Source of the DNA: an uncultured Anaerolineales bacterium
Lineage (GTDB): Bacteria > Chloroflexota > Anaerolineae > Aggregatilineales > Aggregatilineaceae
DNA length: 64,000 nt
Direction: 5' to 3'
Assembly: GCA_937135955.1 (NCBI GenBank)
Contig: CAKZOB010000024.1
Location: 16,626-80,625 of the forward strand
The notes below the pieces were generated by a model. The model saw only the letters and a list, made by a program, of their open reading frames with translations, was not told where the DNA came from and did no database searches. Numbering within the stretch: the stretch's first letter is position 1; each line of letters opens with the position of its first letter. The position numbers and the translations under genes are program-made. Below are positions 43,252 through 52,967 of this stretch, one piece after another.

Positions 43252-45057
43252 CTATGGTGTGAGCGTGCGCCAATACGTCACTTCCAGGCTGATGTTGCGC
43301 CCCAGCGTTCGCTCAATAGCCTGTTCAGCCAGGCGCACCTCGTCGCGAGTGATGATCTGTGTCCCTCTGGCGGTGACAATCACCCGATCTCCTTCAATGG
43401 TCACCTGCACGATCTCATTGGCGGAAAACTCCTGCTCCAGCGTCCGGCGCACCGCCTCTACCTGCTGAGCCGTGCGGGCCGCCCGTACAAATGCACTGGC
43501 CAGCGGCAGTGCCAGGATCATCAACACGATCAGCGAAATGATCACCTGTCGCCAGGTGCGGCTTTGTGGCGCAGGTCTCAGCCCCAGCCAGGCAAACACT
43601 CCCGCCCCAGCCAGACTGATGCTGACAATGTTGGTCAGAAAGAGCAGGCCCGCACCAGAAGCGAGTTCCATCTGCCCAAATGCCAGAGCCAGGCCCACAG
43701 TACACAGTGGCGGCACCAGGGCTGCAGCGATAGCAACTCCAGCCAGAGCCGACGGCACATCGCGCCGCGCCATTGCATACGCGCCTGCCGCCCCCGAAGC
43801 AATCGCTACGCCCATATCGAGCAGCGACGGCTCGCCTCGTGCGGACATTTCGCCTGTGATCACGTGGATCGGCATAATAGTGCCCCCGACTACAGCCACG
43901 CTCAGCCCGATCAGCACTCCCAGAGCCACCGTGAAAGCTGCCCCACGCATCAGGCGCAGGTTACCCTGCACCAGGCCCACCGAAAAAGACATCAGCGGGG
44001 ACATCAAAGGTGCAACGAGCATGGCTCCGATGATCACTGCCGCGCTGTTTTGTAGCAGGCCAAAAGAGGCCAAGAGCGACGACACAACCATCAGGAACAG
44101 AAAATTGATGCCGGGCTGACTCAGTTCAACCGCCCCGTGAATCACATCGGTGCGCTCAGATGGCGTCAGCACGGGCATCAGCCGCGTCAGCCACCGCCGC
44201 CGCAACTGTTCGATGGGCGACAGGCCGGGGCGGCTAGCTTCCCTGACCAGTATCACCGGTCCCGCAGCTTGCGCTAAGATGCGCTGAGGAATATCACCGA
44301 AAATCCAGCGATCCAGAGACATCCTTTCAGAAAAACCCAGCACAATCAAGTCGTCTGGATCGCTACGGCTGACGACCGCACTGACCACATCGTTTGCCCG
44401 CACTACCTGACGTTGATAGCGCCGAGCGCCTTCCAGCCCCACCAGCGAAGCCTCGATGCGAGCCAGGCCAAACCAACTGGGCAAGTCGGGCTCGGTTTGA
44501 ACGTAGATCGCCATAGGCTCTGCCTGATAGGCATCCGCCAGAACCAATCCCAGCCGAGCCGCCACTCTGGAATTCTCGCTGCCGTGCACGGGCACGATCA
44601 CCTGTTGGATATTCTCAAGCCGAACCGCCTTCACTCCTGGCGCGCGGAACACTACCAGATCGCACGGCGCAGTACGGGCCACCGCTTCCACAATTGGCCC
44701 CAGCGTCACCCGCCCCCGCGCGGGCATTTGAAAGCCCAGTACCAGCAACGTTGCACCCTGCTCCAGTGCCGCGTCTAAAATCCCCCGTGCTATACTTGGC
44801 GCAGTGCGTGTAATCAGCCCGGCATTGATGCCTTCGGTTACAGCCTCTTCAACAACGGAACTGAGTACATCCAGCGTTTTCTGATCGTGCTCCGCACCTG
44901 CCAGCGTGACATGCAACACATCAACGTGTCCTTCGTCAGGATCGGCTAGTTGCCATGCCAGCCGGATCAACCCCATCGCAGTGGCAGGATTGGCAATGGG
45001 CACCACCACCCGTTTGGCCCGTACGTCCGGAGCGGCACCGGTTGCATTTCCGACCAT
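43252..45057 (-). CDS. UspA-UspA-DUF389 membrane fusion protein
   Basis: The 601-residue protein has two universal-stress-protein domains (about 15-140 and 150-270, the second with GxxxG-like PVILVREAS) followed by a DUF389 region (about 290-500) with TPSERTDVIHGAVELSQPGI, SSLLASFGLLQNSAAVIIGAMLVAPLM and about eight hydrophobic segments, and a C-terminal soluble alpha/beta tail. DUF389 (TIGR00341-type) is of unknown function; fusion to UspA domains suggests nucleotide or stress sensing by a membrane protein. It heads the run of membrane glycosyltransferase-like genes, 14 bases upstream of the next. No strong promoter was identified by eye. Confidence 0.88.
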   Translation of the reverse strand: MVGNATGAAPDVRAKRVVVPIANPATAMGLIRLAWQLADPDEGHVDVLHVTLAGAEHDQKTLDVLSSVVEEAVTEGINAGLITRTAPSIARGILDAALEQGATLLVLGFQMPARGRVTLGPIVEAVARTAPCDLVVFRAPGVKAVRLENIQQVIVPVHGSENSRVAARLGLVLADAYQAEPMAIYVQTEPDLPSWFGLARIEASLVGLEGARRYQRQVVRANDVVSAVVSRSDPDDLIVLGFSERMSLDRWIFGDIPQRILAQAAGPVILVREASRPGLSPIEQLRRRWLTRLMPVLTPSERTDVIHGAVELSQPGINFLFLMVVSSLLASFGLLQNSAAVIIGAMLVAPLMSPLMSFSVGLVQGNLRLMRGAAFTVALGVLIGLSVAVVGGTIMPIHVITGEMSARGEPSLLDMGVAIASGAAGAYAMARRDVPSALAGVAIAAALVPPLCTVGLALAFGQMELASGAGLLFLTNIVSISLAGAGVFAWLGLRPAPQSRTWRQVIISLIVLMILALPLASAFVRAARTAQQVEAVRRTLEQEFSANEIVQVTIEGDRVIVTARGTQIITRDEVRLAEQAIERTLGRNISLEVTYWRTLTP

Positions 45058-45212
45058 GTTACCCTACCTGTGTGCGCCCTGCCGTGAAACAGGTGTCCCT
45101 TATGCTGTGACCTTCTATCCTAGCACGATCGGCCCGAAAACACCTTTGGTGAATGCTCTCAAGTTGAGCATAGCTCATCCGCAAAACGAAGAGAGAGTTG
45201 CAGAGCATTGCA

Positions 45213-45221
45213 TGGTATACT
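45213..45221 (+). promoter_or_regulatory. Candidate extended -10 promoter for 45263
   Basis: TGGTATACT (TGn plus TATACT) lies 42 bases before the ATG at 45263. No good -35 box is seen. The surrounding gap 45058-45262 holds no gene. Confidence 0.4.
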
Positions 45222-45262
45222 GCAACCATTGACTGCCAGTGAGAAGACGGAAATAGTGACTA

Positions 45263-45517
45263 ATGTCCCATCAACCCGCGTATATAGCTCTTGATGACAC
45301 CGGTCGCCTGACTCTCTACCAGGGCGACGGGACCGAGCCGCAGAAAGTCATTCTGTGGCAGGGGCCTCAGGTGAGCGATCATCGCGAGCTGGCCCGTCTG
45401 GTTGAGGAATTGATAGGATGGGCGGAGTCACAGGGCTTTGAGATCGTCGTCCCCGCCTACGATCTGTCTGTGACCGACGACGATCTTTCTACCCTGACGC
45501 TGGACGAAGACGAGTAA
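45263..45517 (+). CDS. Small acidic protein of unknown function
   Basis: The 84-residue protein is strongly acidic, mostly in its last 20 residues (DLSVTDDDLSTLTLDEDE). It has no signal peptide, transmembrane helix or cysteine. The early part (YIALDDTGRLTLYQGDG) looks beta-rich and the middle (HRELARLVEELIGWAESQG) helical. Not recognised. Coding is supported by its position behind a -10-like box, by codon choice like its neighbours and by being on the same strand as the MFS gene 110 bases later; the ribosome site is weak. Confidence 0.55.
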   Translation: MSHQPAYIALDDTGRLTLYQGDGTEPQKVILWQGPQVSDHRELARLVEELIGWAESQGFEIVVPAYDLSVTDDDLSTLTLDEDE

Positions 45518-45627
45518 GCGCATTCCGCACGTCCTTTCCAGGCCTGGGCTTCGTCCCCCTGGCAAGCCAGCCCGACGGCCACGGCCCAGCTTCAGTGCGC
45601 CATTGTCACCGAGACAAGAAGGAAAAA

Positions 45628-47010
45628 ATGACACTCTTTGGAGGGCGGTTGGCCCTGTTTCGGCAGTTCGCCCACTATCTGTTCTATCGTGGCGATACGC
45701 CGGTTTTCGCCGTGCTGCGCGTATCTGACTTCCGCAACCTGTGGCTGGGACAGATGATCTCCTTCCTGGGCGATGCCATGGCCTACAACACCATGACTCT
45801 GGCGGTCATTCGCATGGCGAACGAAGCGAATGCCAGCGTGGGGCGCGTGCTTAGCCTGATCTTTGTTCTCTCCGCTCTACCCTCGCTGCTACTGGGCATG
45901 GTCGCTGGCACGCTGGTAGATCGTGCCAACCGCAAAAAAGTGATGATCGCTGCCGATGTCATCCGGGGTATTCTGGCTCTGGGGTTTCTGCTTGTGCGCA
46001 ACCTCGATCAGGTCTGGATATACGTGCTCATCTCAGTGTTGCTGAGCACAGTGAGCACGTTCTTCTTTCCGGCGCGCACTGCGCTGCTCCCGCTGATCCT
46101 GAATCGAGAGCAGTTGTTGGCCGCCAATGGCCTGGCCCAACTCACTCACACGCTGTCTTTAGTGGTGGGCGCTGCAGCCGCGGGCGTGCTGGTTGGCACA
46201 GCCCATGCCACCGCGCCCGGGTTCCTGGTGGACAGCCTGTCTTTCTTCGTTTCCGCCTATTTCATCGCCCGCATAAGTACTTTGGGGAAAGTTGCCAGCA
46301 CATCACCGCTAGCGATGGCGCACCTTGCCACAGGCAGCACCAAGCACTTGAGCGCTGCGCTGCGCACCCTGACGGTGATAATGGGCGAACTGCTCGTAGG
46401 TTTGCGCTATGTCCTCACCGATCAGGTCATGCGTGGCGTGCTCATCAGCTTCCTGGCATTAATGTTGGGGCTTGGGGCAGCAAACGTGACCTTCGTGCCC
46501 CTACTGATCAACGAGCTGGGGATGCGGGAGGAAGGTTTGGGGCCGATCCGCTTCTCGCAGATGATCGGCATTATGCTGGGCAGCGCTATCGTTACCACTT
46601 CCCTGGCAACACGCTACCAGGCGCGCGACCTGATCGGCCTGAGCATGGTGAGCTTTGGCATCATGACGGTCGTTGTCTCCGTAGTGCGAAACTACGTTCT
46701 GATGGTCGGCGTCCTGTTCCTGGTTGGGCTGACCATCGCCCCACCCCAGATTGTGGCTGCCACATTGATGCAGCGACACGTGCCGAGCGCCAAACTGGGA
46801 CGGGCCAGCGGTGCTCAGGGCACCATTGTGAATGTGGCCAACATCGCGTCTATGGGAGCCGCTGGCCTGTTGATGGATGAGATTGGCGCGCGCACCGTCT
46901 TTACCATCGCTGGCGTGTTTATCTTTGTCGCGGGGATAGTGTCGTGGTGGGTGTTGCGGAATGTGCGCGACGATCCGCCCGCCCCAGTCGAGAGCACAGC
47001 AGCCCCCTGA
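45628..47010 (+). CDS. MFS transporter, MFS_3/EntS-like exporter
   Basis: The 460-residue protein has 12 predicted transmembrane helices and belongs to the major facilitator group that includes EntS and tetracycline-type exporters. The FRNLWLGQMISFLGDAMAYN start and the GTLVDRANRKKVMIAADVIR loop (motif A-like) are characteristic. Substrate unknown. ATG 45628 with AAGAAGGAA upstream is preferred to an in-frame ATG at 45595. It is convergent with the threonine dehydrogenase-like gene; a small hairpin GCCCC/GGGGC (47002-47017) lies in the 31-base gap. Confidence 0.9.
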   Translation: MTLFGGRLALFRQFAHYLFYRGDTPVFAVLRVSDFRNLWLGQMISFLGDAMAYNTMTLAVIRMANEANASVGRVLSLIFVLSALPSLLLGMVAGTLVDRANRKKVMIAADVIRGILALGFLLVRNLDQVWIYVLISVLLSTVSTFFFPARTALLPLILNREQLLAANGLAQLTHTLSLVVGAAAAGVLVGTAHATAPGFLVDSLSFFVSAYFIARISTLGKVASTSPLAMAHLATGSTKHLSAALRTLTVIMGELLVGLRYVLTDQVMRGVLISFLALMLGLGAANVTFVPLLINELGMREEGLGPIRFSQMIGIMLGSAIVTTSLATRYQARDLIGLSMVSFGIMTVVVSVVRNYVLMVGVLFLVGLTIAPPQIVAATLMQRHVPSAKLGRASGAQGTIVNVANIASMGAAGLLMDEIGARTVFTIAGVFIFVAGIVSWWVLRNVRDDPPAPVESTAAP

Positions 47011-47041
47011 CCGGGGCAGGCTGTCGCACATTCCCGCCGCG

Positions 47042-48070
47042 CTACGCCGGAGAGCGATAACGCTCCACGATGGTGGGGATCAGGTAATCGTGAAAGGCAC
47101 GCTCCGCGTCGTAATCAGGTGCCCACCCCCAGTCGCGCCGGGCCGCGCTGTCGTCCACCGCGCAGGGCCAGCTATCCACAATGGATTGTCGTGCATCTGA
47201 TGGTTGGAAGGTGATCTGCGCTCCTGGGAATGCCGCCCGCACCATGTCAGCCAGTTCTCCTGCTGAGCGGCTGAAGCTGGTCACATTGTAGACCAGCCGT
47301 GACAACCGTTCGCGCGGCGCGTTGGCCAGCATGAGCAGGGCTTTGATGGCATCGGGCATGACCATGAACGGAATGGTTGTATCTTCGCGCACGAACGCCG
47401 CATACGGCTTGCCCTGTGCCGCGGCATGCAACATCTCCGGAGCGTAATCACTGGTGCCGCCCGTGGGGACCGTAACCGCGCTGATCAGGCCAGGAAAGCG
47501 AACGCACCGGAAGTCTACACCTACCGCGCGCTGCGCCGAAAGCTGGCGATAGTGCCGGGCGTAGTAACGTCCCAGATGCTCGCAGTATAGCTTGTTGCAG
47601 CCGTACATGGTGATCGGTTCAAGGTACTGGTCTTCGGTTACAGACCCCGCTTGCTGTTTGACCGCCAGGCTGGGCATTCCATAGGCAGCAATCGAACTGG
47701 CATACAGGAATTTGACCGGATGCCCGCGCGCCTCTCCCTGGTCAATGGCCATCTTTAGCAGGTTCACTGTCCCTTGCACATTGACCCGGTGCGCGTTCTC
47801 TGGGTTGAATTCCGAGCTGGTTGAGAGCAGAGCGGCCAGATGGTAAATGGTGTCTATTTCATACTCCGTCGAGAGCGTCTCTAGCAGCTTGGTGTCGAGA
47901 ATATCTCCCACCACGATCCGGCTGACGAAAGGCCGCAGAGCATAGTCAAGTTTCTTGATATCCAGCACGACGATCGGCAACCGATCTTCGCGCTCGCCCA
48001 ATTGCTGGATCAGCCCATGGCCCACTTCACCATTAGCGCCAGTGATCAGAATGATCTTCCTGCGGATCAA
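47042..48070 (-). CDS. SDR-type L-threonine 3-dehydrogenase
   Basis: The 342-residue NAD-dependent short-chain/epimerase-like enzyme has a GANGEVG nucleotide loop (residues 11-17), SSIAAYG catalytic serine region and YxxxK in MYGCNKLYCE. Segments FRCVRFPGLISA, TGGTSDYAPEMLHAAAQG, DARQSIVDSWP and DDSAARRDWGW closely follow the animal/archaeal-type threonine dehydrogenase, which makes 2-amino-3-ketobutyrate. These fit better than a UDP-glucose 4-epimerase reading. It lies 109 bases after acpS; no kbl gene is near. Confidence 0.87.
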   Translation of the reverse strand: MIRRKIILITGANGEVGHGLIQQLGEREDRLPIVVLDIKKLDYALRPFVSRIVVGDILDTKLLETLSTEYEIDTIYHLAALLSTSSEFNPENAHRVNVQGTVNLLKMAIDQGEARGHPVKFLYASSIAAYGMPSLAVKQQAGSVTEDQYLEPITMYGCNKLYCEHLGRYYARHYRQLSAQRAVGVDFRCVRFPGLISAVTVPTGGTSDYAPEMLHAAAQGKPYAAFVREDTTIPFMVMPDAIKALLMLANAPRERLSRLVYNVTSFSRSAGELADMVRAAFPGAQITFQPSDARQSIVDSWPCAVDDSAARRDWGWAPDYDAERAFHDYLIPTIVERYRSPA

Positions 48071-48179
48071 GGTCTTGTCCTTTCTCCTGTCCCGAAACCG
48101 ACCTTTCAGATCGGGCCTTGCCCGATAAGGAACCCTATCTCTGCCTGGATCGTCCCATGCTCCAGGTCCAACACGCTAA

Positions 48180-48560
48180 TCAGAGCACCTCAGGTTGTTC
48201 GCCCTGAGCCACTACGAAAGCCACAGCGTGTTCGCGCGTGTGACTCAAACTGACCTGCCAGGTATGCAATCCACAAGCGGATGCCAGCCGCGCCGCCTCA
48301 CCGTACAGGCGCAGATGCGGTCGCCCTGCTTCGTCCGACCATACTTCGATGTCTACCCAGCATATCGTGCCAATTCCCGTCCCCAGCGCCTTGGCTGTTG
48401 CCTCTTTGGCGGCAAACCGCGCGGCCAGCCGTGCCGCGTTTTGCCCACACTGTTCGCGTTCCACCGGCGTGAAAAAGCGTGTAAAGAAGCGCTCCCCATG
48501 GCGTTCCATAGCTTCCCGGATGCGCTCCACTTCAATCAGGTCTACGCCGATGCGTAACAT
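48180..48560 (-). CDS. acpS: Holo-[acyl-carrier-protein] synthase
   Basis: The 126-residue enzyme transfers 4'-phosphopantetheine from CoA to acyl carrier protein. The Mg-binding IGVDLIEVERI (D7) and the ARFAAKEATAKALGTGIG motif (E about 55) are intact, and the C-terminal SLSHTREHAVAFVVAQ is typical. ATG 48560 is taken because the domain begins there; a longer frame to 48650 would overlap the upstream peptidase. It follows the M16 pair by 37 bases. Confidence 0.95.
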   Translation of the reverse strand: MLRIGVDLIEVERIREAMERHGERFFTRFFTPVEREQCGQNAARLAARFAAKEATAKALGTGIGTICWVDIEVWSDEAGRPHLRLYGEAARLASACGLHTWQVSLSHTREHAVAFVVAQGEQPEVL

Positions 48561-48597
48561 ACCCTGCCCATCCCTCACATCGCCTCTGTGAGTACGC

Positions 48598-49890
48598 TCA
48601 GCCCGACGCGCCAGACCGATCCGGCCCGGCAATCGCCAGCGCGAAGGCATCGGGGTTCAGATAGTGCCGGGCTGCTGCCAGGACATCCTCTGCCGTCACC
48701 CCCCTGATCTCGTCCGCATAGCGCAACAGGTAGTCCAGCCCCAGTTGGTAACGCTCGATATTCAGCAAAGCGCCTGCCACGCCGTCATTCGACTCGAGCT
48801 GCAACGGCAACCTGCCAATGTAATTGGACTTGCTGTTTTCCAGCTCTTCTTCGGTGACCGGTTCTTCCGTGATCCGACGCAACTCTCCCCGAATAACGCT
48901 CACGGCCTGCTCGACATTGGCCGGATTGACTCCAGCAACAACGCGCCAGGGGCCAGGGCCCAGGCCGCCATCAAGACGGCTGTAGCTGTAATAGGCCATG
49001 CCGAGTTGTTCGCGCACCCTGGCTCCGATACGCCCGTACATGCCAAAGACGCCCAGGATATGATTGGCCAGGTTGGCTGCCACCCAGTCGGCAGCCAGGC
49101 GCGCCGGCCCGCTGACGCCCAGCACAATGTCGGCCTGGCTTTTCCCAGGCAGCACTGCCTCGCGGCGCTCAATAGCGGTCAACAGAGGCACAGGGGGAAG
49201 CGTCGGCGGTTCTGGCTGTGTCGGATTTTTCCAGTCACCCAGATAGTCTTCCACGAGATGAAACGCCGTTTCTGCCCGCACGGCGCCCACCATGACCATG
49301 GTCATCCGACGCGGGCCATAATGCTTCTGGTAGAATTCCACCACTTGCTCGCGGGTGAAGCCAGTAACCGTCTCGACCTTGCCATCTAGCGGTCGGCTGT
49401 AGGGATGTCCGTCTCTATAGACGATCTCGCGAAAGAGCCGCGAAGCCACGTACTCGGTATCCTGCTCATGAATCTTGAGCGCTGTCACCATTTGCCCGCG
49501 CAGGCGCTCGACCTGTTCCGGAGGAAAAGCTGGCTGTTGCAGTGCTTCGGCCAGCAAGCTCATCAACCCCGGCAGGTCTTCGGCCAGGCTTCGGCCCGCA
49601 AACCCCACTGAATGCCGCCCCGCGCTGAAATCCAGACTGGCCCCACAGCTTTCCAGCCATTCGTGAATAGACTGGAAATCGCGTTGCTGGGTGCCGCGTA
49701 GCAACATCTCCGCCACAAAGGAAGCCAATCCCTCGTGTTCCGGCGGATCAAAGAGGCTGCCTGCATCCACCCAGCCGCTGATCACGACCGATTTGCTGTT
49801 CCAGTTCTCGCGTACCAGCACTACTATTCCGTTGGGCAGGGCACGCCGGAAGACATCGTGTGGGCCGGGCAAGGCTACAGAGGTGGTCAT
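48598..49890 (-). CDS. M16 peptidase-family subunit without the zinc motif
   Basis: The 430-residue protein has the M16B fold, but the metal motif HxxEH is replaced by EHEGLASFVAEM, so it should not bind catalytic zinc. It keeps the C-terminal IGARVREQLGMAYYSYS (Arg-Tyr substrate-binding motif). This matches the non-catalytic partner in two-subunit M16B proteases. Its ATG overlaps the stop of the active subunit by four bases (ATGA), which favours equal production and complex formation. Confidence 0.93.
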   Translation of the reverse strand: MTTSVALPGPHDVFRRALPNGIVVLVRENWNSKSVVISGWVDAGSLFDPPEHEGLASFVAEMLLRGTQQRDFQSIHEWLESCGASLDFSAGRHSVGFAGRSLAEDLPGLMSLLAEALQQPAFPPEQVERLRGQMVTALKIHEQDTEYVASRLFREIVYRDGHPYSRPLDGKVETVTGFTREQVVEFYQKHYGPRRMTMVMVGAVRAETAFHLVEDYLGDWKNPTQPEPPTLPPVPLLTAIERREAVLPGKSQADIVLGVSGPARLAADWVAANLANHILGVFGMYGRIGARVREQLGMAYYSYSRLDGGLGPGPWRVVAGVNPANVEQAVSVIRGELRRITEEPVTEEELENSKSNYIGRLPLQLESNDGVAGALLNIERYQLGLDYLLRYADEIRGVTAEDVLAAARHYLNPDAFALAIAGPDRSGASG

Positions 49891-51191
49891 CGCGCCCCAC
49901 CTTCCTGAACGACATCCTGTACCGGGATGAACCAGCCCACTGTGCGCTGCGAGCGGCGCAGATAGCGCTGCGCCGCCTGGCGCACATCTTCTAAGGTCAC
50001 TGCGGCCAAATGATCAAGATAATTCTCGTACCAGGTGTAACTGGATAGATTCTCTGTGAAGGCAAGCCAGAAAGCTTGGCCGGTGACGCGCTCTGTTCCA
50101 TAGGCGAACAGGGCACGGGCTTGCTTGCGGGCTTTGTCCAGTTCTGCCTCGCCGATCTCGCCTGCCGCCACGCGCTCCACTTCGGCATCCAGTGCAGCCT
50201 GCACTTCTTCGGGTCGGCGACCATCCCGCACGGTGACCATGATGCTGAACAGGTACGGATCAACTGAAGGGTACAGTCCGCCGCTCACGCTGCTCGCAAG
50301 TTCAGTTTCCACCAGAGCCTTGTACAATCGCGAGGTTCGGTTGCCAATCCCGTTTCCCCCAGGCGCACTTGCTCCCGCCAGCACACTATCCACCAGCGCC
50401 AGCCTGAACCAGTCCGGATCAGTGGCAGCGGGTGCGCGGTAGCCGACAAAGACATACGCGGCATTACCCTCGCGTTCGACCCGCACGGTGCGTTCACCGT
50501 ACTGCGGCGGCTCAGTCCGCGTCACGGGCGGCGGCTGTGGTCCGGGAGAAATGTGCCCAAAGTGACTTTCTACCAGCCTGAGCATCGTCCCCGTCTCGAA
50601 GTCGCCCACCGCTACCGCGATCGCATTGTTGGGATTGTAGTAGGTTCGATAGTGCTGGTACAGGTCATCGCGGGTAATGGTGCGGAGATCCGCCATATCG
50701 CCAATGATCGGATGATGATAGGGGTGTACGCGGAAAGCCAGAGCGCGCGTTTCTTCGTAGAGCCAGAAAGTCGGCGAATTCTCCGATCCCTCGCGCTCGG
50801 AAATGATGACCGTGCGCTCCTTCTCCACTTCCTGCGGATCGAAGCGAGCATTGGTCATGCGGTCAGCTTCGATCGCCAGCGCCAGTTCGATATGCTCCGC
50901 GGGCATGGTCTCGAAAAAGGCGGTGTAATCATAGGAAGTCTGCGCGTTCCACACCCCACCTACCCGCTCGATCAGACTATCAACGGTACCCGCAGAAAAG
51001 CGGTCAGTGCCTTTGAACAGCATGTGTTCGACCCAGTGTGAGATGCCCGTTTTGCCAGTCGTTTCGTTACGGCTACCGACCCGGTAGAGCATCCACCAAC
51101 TGATCACAGGGGCCGTGTGAACTTCTTTCAGGAGCACGATCAACCCGTTGTCCAGCACATGCCGGCTTACCTGGGAATTTTCGTTGGCCAT
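49887..51191 (-). CDS. Active M16 zinc peptidase subunit
   Basis: The 434-residue protein carries the inverted zinc motif HWVEH (H52, E55, H56) and a further acidic ligand near E132 (TVIISEREGSENSP), as in M16B peptidases such as mitochondrial processing peptidase beta. It lacks a signal peptide, so it probably acts in the cytoplasm. ATG 51191 is preferred; a frame extension to 51362 has no good ribosome site and runs into the repeat region. It pairs with the inactive subunit downstream. Confidence 0.94.
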   Translation of the reverse strand: MANENSQVSRHVLDNGLIVLLKEVHTAPVISWWMLYRVGSRNETTGKTGISHWVEHMLFKGTDRFSAGTVDSLIERVGGVWNAQTSYDYTAFFETMPAEHIELALAIEADRMTNARFDPQEVEKERTVIISEREGSENSPTFWLYEETRALAFRVHPYHHPIIGDMADLRTITRDDLYQHYRTYYNPNNAIAVAVGDFETGTMLRLVESHFGHISPGPQPPPVTRTEPPQYGERTVRVEREGNAAYVFVGYRAPAATDPDWFRLALVDSVLAGASAPGGNGIGNRTSRLYKALVETELASSVSGGLYPSVDPYLFSIMVTVRDGRRPEEVQAALDAEVERVAAGEIGEAELDKARKQARALFAYGTERVTGQAFWLAFTENLSSYTWYENYLDHLAAVTLEDVRQAAQRYLRRSQRTVGWFIPVQDVVQEGGAR

Positions 51192-51358
51192 ATAAATTGC
51201 GCCAGGGGATACCGGACTTCGGCCCGGCGGAGGACGTACAAGATGTGTCAGGCAGTGTGCCGCGCTTTGGTTTACCTCACGCCCAGCCTCGCTTCGCCCG
51301 ACTCGCTCTTTCCTCCCGCATAAAGAGAAAGCGCGCAAGTGCCGAGCAGAGGTGAGGT

Positions 51359-51402
51359 ACACCCCCGCGTCAAGTCAATCGCTGACAACCTTTGCGCGCG
51401 CC
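51359..51402 (-). repeat. Dispersed 44-base element, copy 1
   Basis: Matches 61787-61829 at about 38 of 44 positions, including CCCGCGTCAAG, AATCGCTGACAA and TTTGC blocks. On the minus strand the core is GCAAAGGTTGTCAGC (51381-51395). It lies about 190 bases upstream of the active M16 gene. Confidence 0.65.
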
Positions 51403-51536
51403 CCGGTGAGGAATGGCGCTCGCCTCCCTTCTTCTATTGCCTTACAGTTCCTTGCCACGCGGTCGAGTGCCAAGCGACACAATTTGTCGTCACGAATTCT
51501 CCACGGCATGCAGATCAGGTTACCGTGCATAAGTTT

Positions 51537-51567
51537 AGCAGGGATGCCCGACTGGAGCACCCCTGCT
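51537..51567 (-). terminator. Hairpin downstream of ugd
   Basis: An 11-bp stem, AGCAGGGATGC (51537-51547) with GCACCCCTGCT (51557-51567), has one G-T pair. On the minus strand it follows the ugd stop by about 30 bases. No good T-run follows (AAACTTATGC), so it may be a factor-dependent end or mRNA-stabilising hairpin. Confidence 0.5.
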
Positions 51568-51598
51568 TGTGTCCTGCTATACGTTTATTGGCGCGCAC

Positions 51599-52915
51599 TC
51601 AGCGCAAAGCCGCTCCGTCATAGCCACGCCCGATACCGCGGTACTGAAAGCCCAGCCGACGCATCTCCGCTGGCTCGTACAGGTTGCGCCCGTCAATCAA
51701 TACAGGTGTGCGCATGGAGTCCTTGATCCGCTGCATGTCCAGTTGCATGAACTCATTCCACGGTGTGACCACGATCAGGGCATCGGCACCCTCAGCTAAC
51801 CCGTAGGGATTCTGAGCCATGATCATATAGGGCATGATCCCGCGCGCCACCTCCATGGCGACTGGGTCATAACCGCGCACCTCTGCCCCATGGTTGTGCA
51901 GATATTCGGCGATGGTGATCGAAGGCGCTTCGCGCATGTCGTCGGTATTCTGCTTGAAGGCCAGTCCCAGCAAGCCGATCACGCGCCCTTCCACCTTCCC
52001 CAGCAAATCGTGCACTTTCAGGAGAACATGCTTGCGCTGATAGGCATTGATGTCCATCACTGCCTGCAGCAACTGTGGGTGCTTGCCGTGCACCTGTGCC
52101 ATATAGGCGAGTGCCTTCACATCCTTGGGGAAGCACGAGCCGCCGTACCCCACCCCCGCTTCCAGAAAATGATGTCCGATGCGCTTGTCGAACCCCATGC
52201 CCCGCGCCACTTCCTTGACGTCTGCCCCCAGCGCTTCACAGATGTTGGCGATTTCGTTGATGAAACTGATGCGCGTCGCCAGGAACGCATTGGAGGCATA
52301 CTTGATCATCTCCGCGGTGCGCAGATTGGTGACCACAATGGGTGCGCGCAAAGGTAGATGCAGTTGTGCCACCCGCTCGGCAGCTTCCTGATTCTCGGAG
52401 CCAAGTACCGTGCGATCCGGATTGAGAAAATCGCTGATAGCTGATCCTTCGCGCAAGAACTCAGGACAGCTCACCACGGCAAAGTCAATGGGCGTCGGCT
52501 GATTCTCGCGGATGATGTCGGCCACCCAGTCGCCTGTTCCCACGGGCACTGTAGACTTGTTGACAATGATCATGGGATGATCCATGGTCTTGGCAACCGC
52601 CTCGGCGGCCATGCGCACATACTTGAGATCCGCTTCACCATCCACGCCCTCCGGTGTGCCCACAGCGATGAAGACGAACTCCGCGTCTTTCAGAGCTTCC
52701 TCATAGGACGTGGTGAATGACAAGCGATTCGCCTTGACGTTGCGCGCCACCAGTTCAGCCAATCCCGGTTCGTAGATTGGCATGATCCCTTTCTTCAGGT
52801 TTTCGATCTTGGCCTCGTTGATGTCCAGGGCCACGACTTTGTTCCCCAGGTCGGCGAAGCATGCGCCAGTCACCAGGCCCACATAGCCCACTCCAACTAC
52901 GGTGATGTTCTTCAT
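51599..52915 (-). CDS. ugd: UDP-glucose 6-dehydrogenase
   Basis: The 438-residue enzyme oxidises UDP-glucose to UDP-glucuronate with two NAD+. [17 protein letters not shown] is the NAD-binding start; the catalytic Cys261 lies in [19 protein letters not shown] and [14 protein letters not shown] are conserved. UDP-glucuronate feeds capsule or glycolipid assembly, which suits the many glycosyltransferases nearby. It is transcribed on its own, with a candidate promoter at 52968-52996 and a downstream hairpin. Confidence 0.96.
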   Translation of the reverse strand: MKNITVVGVGYVGLVTGACFADLGNKVVALDINEAKIENLKKGIMPIYEPGLAELVARNVKANRLSFTTSYEEALKDAEFVFIAVGTPEGVDGEADLKYVRMAAEAVAKTMDHPMIIVNKSTVPVGTGDWVADIIRENQPTPIDFAVVSCPEFLREGSAISDFLNPDRTVLGSENQEAAERVAQLHLPLRAPIVVTNLRTAEMIKYASNAFLATRISFINEIANICEALGADVKEVARGMGFDKRIGHHFLEAGVGYGGSCFPKDVKALAYMAQVHGKHPQLLQAVMDINAYQRKHVLLKVHDLLGKVEGRVIGLLGLAFKQNTDDMREAPSITIAEYLHNHGAEVRGYDPVAMEVARGIMPYMIMAQNPYGLAEGADALIVVTPWNEFMQLDMQRIKDSMRTPVLIDGRNLYEPAEMRRLGFQYRGIGRGYDGAALR

Positions 52916-52967
52916 GGTTTCTCCCTCATGTGTGCTCAGGGCAATTTGTGATAGATTTCACGAATGG

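Larger units (their letters stand above)
51192..51598. other. 407-base intergenic region, no gene
   Basis: No convincing gene is seen. It holds a copy of the dispersed GCAAAG-n-TGTCAGC element (51359-51402) and a strong hairpin downstream of ugd (51537-51567). A short open frame at 51375-51560 on the minus strand is not supported by a ribosome site. Confidence 0.6.

Noticed and set aside
47042..48070. UDP-glucose 4-epimerase
   Set aside because: The fold and YxxxK motif allow it, but the TGGTSDYA, DSWP and DWGW segments match SDR-type threonine dehydrogenase much better.
51375..51560. Short minus-strand frame in the ugd-M16 gap
   Set aside because: It covers the dispersed repeat, has no ribosome site and no similarity to any protein pattern I know.
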